Part shown: positions 48,732 through 56,345 of the stretch, in pieces
Numbering within the stretch: position 1 is the first letter of the stretch
How the letters are laid out: each line of letters opens with the position of its first letter
Notes under the pieces: generated by a model
What the model was told of the DNA's origin: nothing
Database searches by the model: none
Seen by the model: only the letters and a program-made list of their open reading frames with translations
Position numbers and translations under genes: made by a program
From: Promineifilum sp019695075
GTDB lineage: Bacteria > Chloroflexota > Anaerolineae > Promineifilales > Promineifilaceae
Assembly (NCBI GenBank): GCA_026129185.1
Contig: JAHCIO010000017.1
Span: 1 to 64,000 of the forward strand
DNA: 64,000 nt
Reading direction: 5' to 3'

Positions 48732-50368
48732 AGTTTGCCTCCAACCGGGCGCTCTGGCCGGCCGGCGGCCCCGTCGTCGGCCAGGAGGACGCCGGGGTTC
48801 ATGCGCCCATCGGGGTCGAAGCAGCGCGCCGCCGCGGCCAGCGCGCCCAGGCCCAGCGCCCCCTTCTCAGCGGCCAGATAGGGGGCGTGGTCGCGGCCGA
48901 CGCCGTGCTGATGGCTGATCGTTCCGCCGCCGGCAACGATAGCCCGGCTGGCCGCGCTCTTCAGCGCCCGCCAGCGGTCGAGCGTCTCATCCGGGTCGGC
49001 CGCCAGCCGGAAGAGATAGGTGGCGTAGATGCTGGCCCCCTGCGGGTAGACGTGGGAGAGGTGGGTGAAGATGTGGACGCGCTCGCCGCGGTCGTCCAGC
49101 GCGCCGCTTAGGGCGTCCTCGATCTGTCCCAGCAGCCGGGGGACGTTGTCCCACGTGGTCGCCGTCTCCAGCGTATCCACGGCATAGCCGCGCTCCCACA
49201 GGGTATTGCGCAGATAGGGCGTGCGGAAGCGTCCCTCGATCCACTGCGCCCCGAAGCGTCGCCCGGCGGAGACGCCGCCCAGGCCCCGGCAGATGTCCAG
49301 CACCTGCTCGCGCGTGTCACGGATGGTCGCCGCCCGGCCGGTGAAGCCGCACAGCAGCATGCACTTCTCGCCGCCGACGCCGCGGACGCTCAGCAGCGTC
49401 TCCAGCAGGCCGATCACCCGCTCGTGCCCGGCCAGGGCCAGCGTCGTCTGCGTCTCGCGCGGCGTGCTGAGGCGCAACAGCGACAGCGGCCAGCGCCCCT
49501 GGACGATCTGCCGCACGGCCGTGGCCGCGCCGGCAAAGTCGGGGAAGAAGACGGCGTGGAACTCCTCATGTTCCGGCAGGGGCGTCACGCGGACGGTGGC
49601 CTCGGTCAGGATGCCCAGCCGCCCCTCGGAGCCGAGCACAAGCTGGCGCAGGTCGGGGCCGGCGGCCGAGGCGGGGAACGGCGGCAGCCGCAGCGCCCCC
49701 GCGGGCGATAGCAGCGTGCCACCGGCAAAGAGGCTCTCGATGCGGCCGTAGCCAAGCGACTGCTGACCGCTGGAGCGCGTGGCCACCCAGCCGCCGAGCG
49801 TGGAGTACTCAAACGACTGCGGGAAGTGGCCCAGGGTGAAGCCGCGGGCGCGCAGTTGGGCCTCCAGTTCCGGCCCGGCCACGCCCGCGCCGAAAGTGGC
49901 CTGCTGGCTGATGCTGTCGAAGCCCAGCAGCCCGTTCATCCGCCGCAAGTTGACCGTCAGCACCGGCGCGTCGCCGGGCTGCGGGTTGATGTGGCCGACG
50001 ACGCTCGTGCCGCCGCCGTAGGGGATCAGGCGCGCCCCAACCTCGGCGGCGAAGGCCAGCAGCGCAGCTACGTCGCTCTCGGTCAGTGGGTAGGCGACGC
50101 CGTCGGGGAAGGCGGCCACCTGCCCGCTGCGCAGGGCCACCCAGTCGGGCAGGCTCTGGCCGCGGGCGTGGCGCAATCGGTCGGCCGGCTCGGCGCTGAT
50201 GAGCGGGTGGGCTGGCAGGCGGCCGGGCGGCACCGTGGCAACCACCGCGGCGAAAGTCGCGTCGCGCGGCGGCGCGCCCGGGCCGAGCCGCTCCTCCAGA
50301 AAGGCCGGCGCGTTGGCCGGCAACGGGTAAGGGATGGTGTCGTCGCCCCAACCATTCCAACGGCGCAT
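48728..50368 (-). CDS. FAD-linked oxidase of the alkyl-DHAP synthase type
   Basis: The 546-residue protein is a VAO/PCMH-type flavoprotein: PYGGGTSVVGHI is the FAD-binding loop, and TLGGWVATRSSGQQSLGYGRIE follows. The N-terminal MRRWNGWGDDTI and the C-terminal GGGTISHQHGVGRDHAPYL (start of the motif with the double His) match alkyldihydroxyacetonephosphate synthase, which exchanges an acyl for an alkyl group in ether-lipid synthesis. Relatives include D-lactate dehydrogenases, so the assignment is not certain. Position between a FadR-like regulator and GlpD, which makes DHAP, supports a lipid role. It starts one base after the regulator's stop, with GAGGAGGAG before the ATG. Confidence 0.85.
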   Translation of the reverse strand: MRRWNGWGDDTIPYPLPANAPAFLEERLGPGAPPRDATFAAVVATVPPGRLPAHPLISAEPADRLRHARGQSLPDWVALRSGQVAAFPDGVAYPLTESDVAALLAFAAEVGARLIPYGGGTSVVGHINPQPGDAPVLTVNLRRMNGLLGFDSISQQATFGAGVAGPELEAQLRARGFTLGHFPQSFEYSTLGGWVATRSSGQQSLGYGRIESLFAGGTLLSPAGALRLPPFPASAAGPDLRQLVLGSEGRLGILTEATVRVTPLPEHEEFHAVFFPDFAGAATAVRQIVQGRWPLSLLRLSTPRETQTTLALAGHERVIGLLETLLSVRGVGGEKCMLLCGFTGRAATIRDTREQVLDICRGLGGVSAGRRFGAQWIEGRFRTPYLRNTLWERGYAVDTLETATTWDNVPRLLGQIEDALSGALDDRGERVHIFTHLSHVYPQGASIYATYLFRLAADPDETLDRWRALKSAASRAIVAGGGTISHQHGVGRDHAPYLAAEKGALGLGALAAAARCFDPDGRMNPGVLLADDGAAGRPERPVGGKL

Positions 50369-50369
50369 G

Positions 50370-51062
50370 TCACTCCTCCTCGCGCCGCGCCCAGGTAACC
50401 TGGCTGGCGCGCATCACTTCGCGGCAGAGCGCCTCGGCGCCGTCGGCGTCGGCCGCGGCGGCGGCGGCGCGCAAGCGGGCGTAGAACGCCACCGACTGCG
50501 CGCGTGCCTCCGGCGTGGCAAAGTAGCGCCGGGCGATGTCCTCATAGAAGCCGCGGAAGCCGTTCAGGATCAGCGTGTAGATGGGGTTGCCCGAACGCAC
50601 AGTCAACAGGTGGTGGAGTTGCCAGTCGAAGCGGGCAAAGTCGGACAGCGTTGCCAGGGCCGCCGCGCCGTCGAGGAAGTCGAGCACCGCCGCCGCGTCG
50701 TGGGCGACAGCCGCGCGCGTGTAGGCCGGGGCCAGATGCAGGCGCACCTCCAGCAGTTGGGCGATGAAGTCGGGCGGCAGGTGGTCGGGGTGCGCCACCA
50801 GGCTGCCCAGTACGTTCAGCCCGCCTTCCTCCCAGTAGTCGTTGACCAGCGTGGGCTTGCCGTGGGCCACCGTCAGCCAGCCGTCGCGGGCCAGTCGTTG
50901 CAGCGCTTCGCGCAGCGTCGGCCGGGTCACGCCCAGTTGCGCCGCCAGGGTACGCTCGCCGGGCAGCGTCGTCCCCGGTGGAAACGTGCCGTCGAGGATG
51001 GCCGCCAACAGGACGCTTTCGGCATGGGCGCGCGGGCGGGCGGGAGCAAGCCATTCGGTCAT
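50370..51062 (-). CDS. fadR: FadR-like GntR family transcriptional regulator
   Basis: The 230-residue protein has a winged-helix domain (LAAQLGVTRPTLREALQRLA, DGWLTVAHGKPTLVNDYWE) that follows E. coli FadR very closely, including the wing residues, and a FadR-type helical C-terminal domain (SLVAHPDHLPPDFIAQLLEVR). FadR binds acyl-CoA and controls fatty-acid genes. It leads the operon with the alkyl-DHAP-synthase-like gene, glpD and pyrD. A FadR-type operator lies in its upstream region (51116-51131), so autoregulation is likely. Orthology to proteobacterial FadR is inferred; the ligand is untested. Confidence 0.85.
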   Translation of the reverse strand: MTEWLAPARPRAHAESVLLAAILDGTFPPGTTLPGERTLAAQLGVTRPTLREALQRLARDGWLTVAHGKPTLVNDYWEEGGLNVLGSLVAHPDHLPPDFIAQLLEVRLHLAPAYTRAAVAHDAAAVLDFLDGAAALATLSDFARFDWQLHHLLTVRSGNPIYTLILNGFRGFYEDIARRYFATPEARAQSVAFYARLRAAAAAADADGAEALCREVMRASQVTWARREEE

Positions 51063-51364
51063 CGAACTCCGTCACAGGTAAGCACCATCGTGTCAGGCCG
51101 CACCAGTCAAACCATACTGGTCAGACCACTTACCAGTTATTGGTATCATAGCCGTTCCGGCAGGTGTCTGTCAAGCCCATCGCGCCAGCAGGTCGCATTG
51201 GGCAGAGTGGCCATAGAGGCGGCCCGTTTCTTCACGTATAATTCACCGTGGATTTACTACCTTTTTCAGCGGCGAGCGCCGAAGTAGTGCTATCTTGATA
51301 GGATGGGGCCGTGGCCTACCCCCTGATCGTGTCTGTCTAGCTGGCCGAACAGTCGAGATGTATT
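51063..51364. other. Divergent regulatory region between the fadR-like and zinc-ribbon genes
   Basis: No gene is present. It holds a FadR-type operator (51116-51131) flanked by further ACCA/TGGT half-sites (ACCAGT 51102-51107, ACCAGTTATTGGT 51132-51144), and the plus-strand promoter of the 51365 gene with a TATAAT at 51237-51242, which predicts a leader of over 100 bases. Confidence 0.6.
51116..51131. promoter_or_regulatory. FadR-type operator ACTGGTCAGACCACTT
   Basis: The 11-bp core TGGTCAGACCA (51118-51128) is identical to the palindromic core TGGTCNGACCA of known FadR sites. It lies about 55 bases upstream of the fadR-like start codon. Confidence 0.75.
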
Positions 51365-53362
51365 ATGAGCAACGCAGATTCGTCCGACGACAGGGCAAAG
51401 AAACCACCCGCATCCTCTTCTTCGGATAAGGGCAAGAAAGGCAAGTCGAAGGGCTTTATTGAATCGACCGGCTTCAGGCCCAATTGGCTGGAGACCGGCC
51501 CCTTGCCGCCCGACGTACTGCCGGCGCAGCCCGATCCCGCCTCCGAGACCTCCATAGCCGACGAATTCGCCGCCCTGCAAGAGACGTTGCAACGCCTCTA
51601 CGGCAGCGCCGCCGAGGACGCCGGCACGCAGGAGCCGTCCCCGCCGGCGGAGGACGCCCCCGCCCCGGTCGCGCCGCACCTGGAGGCCCCGCCCGAAGCG
51701 CCGCCGCTTGAAGCGCCCACACTCGACGACGCGCCCCCGGCCGAAGCCGTGCAACCCGAAGAAGCGCCCGTCGCCGCGCGCGAGTCCACGCCGGTGTTCA
51801 CGGAGCCGCTGATGGCCGCCGAGCCGCCGGCGGAGCCGCCCGCGCCCGAACCGGTCGCGCCGGTCGCACCTGCTCCAGAGGCCGCTGTGCCGCTCCGGGA
51901 AGCCGACGTGCCCGATTGGCTGCGCCGGTTGCTGGCCGAGGACACCGCCCCCACCACAGAGGAAGCGCCGTCTACGCCACCCGCGCCGCCGGCCGTCGCG
52001 GAGCCACCCCCGCCCGAATGGGCTGAGCCGGAAGCCGCGCCGGAAGAACTCCTCCCCGCTATCTCGTTCGAGACAGAACCGGCCGAGGAGATACGGCTGG
52101 AAGAAGCCGTCGGCGACACTGTCGTCGGCGTCGCTCGCGTCACCGACGACATCACCAACAGCGTCGAGCCGATCGCCGCGGCCCCGACCGGGCGCAAATC
52201 CAAGCGCGCCCGCAAACCGCGGGCCGCGCACGAGCCACGGGTCGCGCGCGCGGAGCGCCCGCCGCTCCGCCGACCAAGCCGGCTATCGACGGCGATGCTG
52301 GTGATCAGTCTGCTCCTGCTGGCCGCCGCCGCGCTGATCTACTTCATCAACCCCTTCGTGCGGCTGGCGCTGGCGACGGCCTCGCTGGCCCGGCCGGTGT
52401 CCACGCCCAGCATCGCCCCGCCCAACGCGGCCGATAGCGGCAACTGGTGCATCTGGGGCGACTTCGCCGGCGACGCCCAACCCCGCCTGCTCGACGACGG
52501 CACTCAGGGGGACGTGCTGGCCGATGACGCCGTGTTCTCGCTGGAGTACGCTATCGCCCAGCCGGGCAGCTATCTGTGGCAAGTGGTCGATTGCGCCGAC
52601 GTCACCCGCGGCTTTCCGTCAACGATGGCCTGGGTCGTCACCGAGCAGCCCAATCAGACGGTCACATTCCTCTTCGACAGCAACGAGCGCGCCGACCGCC
52701 TCTTCTTTCCGATTCCGTTCGCCGTCAGCGCCCTCGACAGCGCGGCCGACTTCCACATTGTCGGCAGCTTCCAGGACTGGATCGCCGACGATGCCAGCGG
52801 CCGGCTGGAGCCTCTCGGCGGCGGCATCTACCAGCAGGTGCGCCGCATCGCCCGTTCGGGCAGCTACCAGTCCTACGTCATCGTCGGCGACCCTGAGCAG
52901 GCCATCGACGCCTACGGCCGCACCACCAAGCCCATCCCCTTCGCCTTCGACACCGACCACAACGGCGATTACGTCGTCTTCCTGATCGACATCGATCGCG
53001 GGCGGGCGTCGGTGATGTATGACATGCCGCCGCTGATGACCGGGTTGGCGTTTGGTGGCGGCCACCTGCGTCTGAGCGTGGCTCTGGCCGGGCTGGCCGG
53101 GCTGCTGTTGCTGGCCCTGTTGCTGCGCGAGATGATCCTACGCAACCGCCGCCTGTGGATGGAGACCGGTTGCCCGCGTTGCCACGAGCAGGAACTGATG
53201 CGCATCAGCCGCCGCCCTAAGGATCGCCTGCTGCATCTGCTGGGCATCCCCGCCTACCGCTACCGCTGCCGCAACTGCACCTGGGAGGGCACACGCCTGA
53301 GCGAGGCCGGCCGGTCGATCTCCCCCGGCGCAACTATCGCCCGCATCGAAGGCTTGCGCTAG
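51365..53362 (+). CDS. Membrane zinc-ribbon protein, large form with extracytoplasmic E-set domains
   Basis: The 665-residue protein has a disordered Pro/Ala/Glu-rich N-terminus (~1-295, ending in a basic RKSKRARKPRAA stretch), a helix (~309-328), an outside region with two beta-domains, a second helix (~577-592), and a C-terminal zinc ribbon CPRC-x28-CRNCTWEG. The second beta-domain (FHIVGSFQDWIADD ... GIYQQVRRI) resembles the CBM48/AMPK-type glycogen-binding E-set. The ribbon matches the one in the 17322-18104 product residue for residue at the conserved positions. Topology predicted: ribbon and disordered tail in the cytoplasm. Function unknown. The stop interlocks with the convergent DUF2344 gene (CTAG). 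Confidence 0.75.
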   Translation: MSNADSSDDRAKKPPASSSSDKGKKGKSKGFIESTGFRPNWLETGPLPPDVLPAQPDPASETSIADEFAALQETLQRLYGSAAEDAGTQEPSPPAEDAPAPVAPHLEAPPEAPPLEAPTLDDAPPAEAVQPEEAPVAARESTPVFTEPLMAAEPPAEPPAPEPVAPVAPAPEAAVPLREADVPDWLRRLLAEDTAPTTEEAPSTPPAPPAVAEPPPPEWAEPEAAPEELLPAISFETEPAEEIRLEEAVGDTVVGVARVTDDITNSVEPIAAAPTGRKSKRARKPRAAHEPRVARAERPPLRRPSRLSTAMLVISLLLLAAAALIYFINPFVRLALATASLARPVSTPSIAPPNAADSGNWCIWGDFAGDAQPRLLDDGTQGDVLADDAVFSLEYAIAQPGSYLWQVVDCADVTRGFPSTMAWVVTEQPNQTVTFLFDSNERADRLFFPIPFAVSALDSAADFHIVGSFQDWIADDASGRLEPLGGGIYQQVRRIARSGSYQSYVIVGDPEQAIDAYGRTTKPIPFAFDTDHNGDYVVFLIDIDRGRASVMYDMPPLMTGLAFGGGHLRLSVALAGLAGLLLLALLLREMILRNRRLWMETGCPRCHEQELMRISRRPKDRLLHLLGIPAYRYRCRNCTWEGTRLSEAGRSISPGATIARIEGLR

Positions 53363-54036
53363 TCGGCGAAGCGCAGGGCCACCCGGTGGACATGGGCGTC
53401 CAGCGGGTCCAGGCCCAGCGCGGCCAGAACGTCGTCGGGGCGGCCGGTGGCCGTGGGCGTGTGCGCCAGCTCCAGGTAGAGGCGCAGCCCGTCGCCATCC
53501 TCGGCCAGGTGCATGGCCAGGATGAGCGGGCGCAGATCGAACGGCTGCGGCCGGGTGTCCTTGGCCCGGCGGCGGTCGCGCATCAGGCTCTCGGCCGCCA
53601 ACACCCCCGTTACCGCCGCCCGCAGCGTCGCGGCATCGACGCCGAACGGGAACGCTACCTCATAAGCCGCGGCGACCAGTTGCCCCTGCGCCGACGGCGC
53701 GGCCAACGGTATCTCCGCCACGGCCAGCAGGCCCAGGCCGGGGGCCAGCCGCGCCGCCAGTCGTTCCTGAAAGACCTCGGCTGCGATCGGTTCGAGCAGC
53801 CAGACGTCGGCCACTTCGGCGGCGCTGGTATAGCCCAAGGGCAGGGCCGCGGCCAACGACAGGCGCGGCCGGCGGTTGAAGCCCTGGGTATAGGCCACGG
53901 GCAACTCGGCCCGGTTCAACGAGCGCTCCAGCGCCCGGGCCAGATCCAGGTGGCTGATGGTGCGCGCCGGGCCGCCCTTGCTGAAGGTCAACCGCAGGCG
54001 TTGCGCCGGGCGTGGAGGTTGTTGGTCGGTGGTCAC
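53359..54036 (-). CDS. DUF2344 (TIGR03936) family protein
   Basis: The 225-residue protein begins RLRLTFSKGGPARTISHLDLARALERSLNRAELPVAY (quoted here in outline: RLTFSKG, ISHLDLAR, RAELPVAYTQGFNRRPRLS), the hallmark of DUF2344. This domain is found alone or fused to B12-binding radical-SAM proteins, often near L21/L27 and RNase E/G genes; its biochemical role is unknown. GTG at 54036 gives the expected length and domain edge, but an in-frame ATG at 54096 is possible and would leave only 18 bases to the divergent gene. No radical-SAM partner is in the window. Confidence 0.8.
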   Translation of the reverse strand: MTTDQQPPRPAQRLRLTFSKGGPARTISHLDLARALERSLNRAELPVAYTQGFNRRPRLSLAAALPLGYTSAAEVADVWLLEPIAAEVFQERLAARLAPGLGLLAVAEIPLAAPSAQGQLVAAAYEVAFPFGVDAATLRAAVTGVLAAESLMRDRRRAKDTRPQPFDLRPLILAMHLAEDGDGLRLYLELAHTPTATGRPDDVLAALGLDPLDAHVHRVALRFAD

Positions 54037-54101
54037 GCGGGCATTGATACCACGTTCCTGGGCAATGGGGAATAGACGACAGACAACAGACCACATTGGG
54101 A

Positions 54102-54107
54102 TAAAAT
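54102..54107 (+). promoter_or_regulatory. -10 box TAAAAT for a probable leaderless LysM-lipoprotein transcript
   Basis: TAAAAT ends seven bases before the ATG at 54115, so the expected +1 is at or one base before the start codon. No Shine-Dalgarno site is seen. Confidence 0.5.
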
Positions 54108-54114
54108 AGGCCGA

Positions 54115-55713
54115 ATGGGACGCCAACCTGCCACTGCTCACACTCGCCTGCTGCTCCTCTGCCTGCTCCTGGGTCTCGCCGCCTGCGTGCGGCCGGGGCC
54201 GCGACCGCCGGCCACGACCGAAACCGCGACGGAAACCACGCCGGGCAGCGGCCCCGTAAACCCGCCAAGCCCCACGGGCGACGCCATCGACGCTACCTCC
54301 GCGGAACCCGTCGCCGCGCAACTGGGCACGCCCGTGCCCGACTACGACGGCCAGCCCACCCCCGACGCCCCGCGCTACGAAATGGCCGGGGACACGGAGA
54401 GCACCGTCGGCACGCATGTCGTCGCCGCGGGCGAGACGTTGGGCACGATTGCCCAGCGCTACAACACAACCGTCGCGGCGCTCATCGAGCTAAACGGCCT
54501 GACCAACCCCGACGTGATCAACGTCGGTCAGCAGCTACAAGTGCCCGGCGTAGAGATTCAGCGTGTTGTCGGCCCGGAGTTCAAGATCGTGCCCGATTCG
54601 GAGCTGGTCTATGGCCCCGGCGCGGCCGGCTTCGACCTGCGCGCCTTCGCCACGGCCCTGAGCGGTCGCCTGCTCAGCTATCAGGAAGAAGTCGAGGGGC
54701 AGACACTGGACGGCCCGGCCATCGTGCAGCTTTTGGCCGACCGCTACAGCGTCAACCCGCGGCTACTGCTGGCCGTGCTGGAGTATAAGACCGGCTGGCT
54801 GACCAACGCCCAGCCGCCGGAGCGCGCCAACCTGCTCGGCTACGTCGGCGCGACCATGCCCACCGGCCTCTATGGCCAGCTCAGTTGGGCGGCCAATCTG
54901 CTCAATCTGGGCTTCTACGGCCGCAACGAGGGCGGCCTGCGCGGCTTCAACCTGGGCGAGACGACACAAGTCACCTTCGCGCCAACGATCAACGACGGCA
55001 CGGCCGGCGTGCAGCGCTTCCTCGGCGCGGTCGAGGGCGTCACTTACGAGAGTTGGCAACGCGACGCCGGCCCCGACGGCCTCTACGCCACCTTCGTGAG
55101 CCTGTTCGGCAACCCGTTCGGCTATGCCCACGAGCCGCTGCTGCCGGCCGGCCTGGCCGCGCCGGCCCTAACGCTGCCCTGGCCGGAGGGCGAGACGTGG
55201 TACTTCACCGGCGGCCCCCACGGCGCGTGGAACTCCGGCTCGGCCTGGGGCGCGCTGGACTTCGTGCCCCCCAGCGACGTTGCCGGCTGTGTTCAGACTG
55301 ACGCCTGGGTGACGGCGCCCGCGGCCGGCGTCGTCGTGCGCAGCGGCCACGGCGCGGTGGTCATCGACATGGACAGCGGCGATGAGGCCGCCGACGGCTA
55401 CGCCGGCACGGGCTGGGCCATCACGGCCATGCACCTGGAGACGCGCGACCGCATCGCCAACGGCACGCGCGTGACCGTCGGCGACCGGCTCGGCCATCCG
55501 TCCTGCGAGGGCGGCTTCTCCGATGGCACGCACGTCCACCTGACGCGCAGCTACAGCGGCCGCTGGATCAGCGCCGACGGCGATATGCCCTTTGACCTGA
55601 GCGGTTGGGTGTCGTCGGGCGCGGGGGCGGAGTACGACGGCTACCTGACCCGCGGCGAGGCCGTCCGTGGCGCGTGCGTCTGTCGCGAGGACGTGAACGC
55701 CATCAGCCACTAG
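54115..55713 (+). CDS. LysM-domain lipoprotein with M23-like peptidase domain
   Basis: The 532-residue protein has a lipobox (GLAAC at ~20-24), a Thr/Pro linker, one LysM domain (~97-143: THVVAAGETLGTIAQRYNTT ... NVGQQLQVPG), a helical middle domain (~180-340) resembling lytic-transglycosylase-like segments, and an M23-like C-terminal domain. In that last domain GGPHGAWNSGSAWGALDF supplies the first His and Asp and GTHVHLTR the HxH. It should bind and perhaps cut peptidoglycan on the outside. The stop is 15 bases from the convergent HIT gene. Confidence 0.87.
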   Translation: MGRQPATAHTRLLLLCLLLGLAACVRPGPRPPATTETATETTPGSGPVNPPSPTGDAIDATSAEPVAAQLGTPVPDYDGQPTPDAPRYEMAGDTESTVGTHVVAAGETLGTIAQRYNTTVAALIELNGLTNPDVINVGQQLQVPGVEIQRVVGPEFKIVPDSELVYGPGAAGFDLRAFATALSGRLLSYQEEVEGQTLDGPAIVQLLADRYSVNPRLLLAVLEYKTGWLTNAQPPERANLLGYVGATMPTGLYGQLSWAANLLNLGFYGRNEGGLRGFNLGETTQVTFAPTINDGTAGVQRFLGAVEGVTYESWQRDAGPDGLYATFVSLFGNPFGYAHEPLLPAGLAAPALTLPWPEGETWYFTGGPHGAWNSGSAWGALDFVPPSDVAGCVQTDAWVTAPAAGVVVRSGHGAVVIDMDSGDEAADGYAGTGWAITAMHLETRDRIANGTRVTVGDRLGHPSCEGGFSDGTHVHLTRSYSGRWISADGDMPFDLSGWVSSGAGAEYDGYLTRGEAVRGACVCREDVNAISH

Positions 55714-55728
55714 CGCCGCGGCCGGCGA

Positions 55729-56079
55729 TCACTGCGGCGGCATCACCATGCGCCCCATCCGCCGCCCACCCAGCAAGTGCATGTGCAGGTGATAGACCTC
55801 CTGCCCGCCGTTGCGGTTGCAGTTGATGATCAGCCGGTAGCCGTCTTCGGCGATGCCCTCCTGGGCGGCTATCCTGGCGGCTACGTGCAGCATCCGCCCG
55901 GCGAGGGCCTCGTCGGCGTCGGTCAGGTCGTTGACCGTAGGGATGGGCTTGTTGGGGACGATCAAGACGTGGGTCGGGGCCAGCGGCTGGATGTCGCGGA
56001 AGGCCGTCACCAGTTCGTCGCGATAGACAATGTCGCCCGGTATCTCCCCGGCGATGATCTTTTCGAAGATGGTCGTCAT
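55729..56079 (-). CDS. HIT family hydrolase
   Basis: The 116-residue protein has the N-terminal IFEKIIAGEIPGDIVYRDE block and the histidine triad HLHMHLLGG (HxHxHxx). HINT-type enzymes hydrolyse adenosine phosphoramidates and similar nucleotides. GAGGAG lies before the ATG at 56079. It stands alone, convergent with the LysM lipoprotein gene. The upstream gap 56080-56345 holds the second copy of the palindromic repeat and the promoter of the next gene. Confidence 0.95.
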   Translation of the reverse strand: MTTIFEKIIAGEIPGDIVYRDELVTAFRDIQPLAPTHVLIVPNKPIPTVNDLTDADEALAGRMLHVAARIAAQEGIAEDGYRLIINCNRNGGQEVYHLHMHLLGGRRMGRMVMPPQ

Positions 56080-56202
56080 GTGGTTCTCCTCTGGGGCATG
56101 GTTGGCGTCGTTTTACCGGCAATCGCGCCGGAAGGCAAGCCGGTTTTTGAGCGGAGCACGGCTTTTGCAGTTGTCACCAGTTGACTTGAGACCTGAGCAG
56201 CA

Positions 56203-56257
56203 GTAGCCCAGCCTGTTAGGCTGTGGCTGCCGACGACAGCCTGACAGGCCGTACTAC
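56203..56257. repeat. Dispersed palindromic repeat, copy 2
   Basis: Arms 56203-56224 and 56236-56257 with an 11-base spacer. The left arm differs from copy 1 (45701-45722) at two positions. It lies in the divergent gap between the HIT gene and the PEP-binding gene. Confidence 0.75.
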
Positions 56258-56305
56258 GGGTCGTGAAAAGTAGCCGCGCACGCAATGATTACCATCTATG
56301 TCTGC

Positions 56306-56311
56306 TATAAT
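56306..56311 (+). promoter_or_regulatory. -10 box TATAAT of the PEP-binding gene pair
   Basis: A perfect TATAAT lies 34 bases before the ATG at 56346. No clear -35 box was seen. Confidence 0.55.
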
Positions 56312-56345
56312 CGTGGCCAATGGCACACCTTGAGCGACAGAAATA

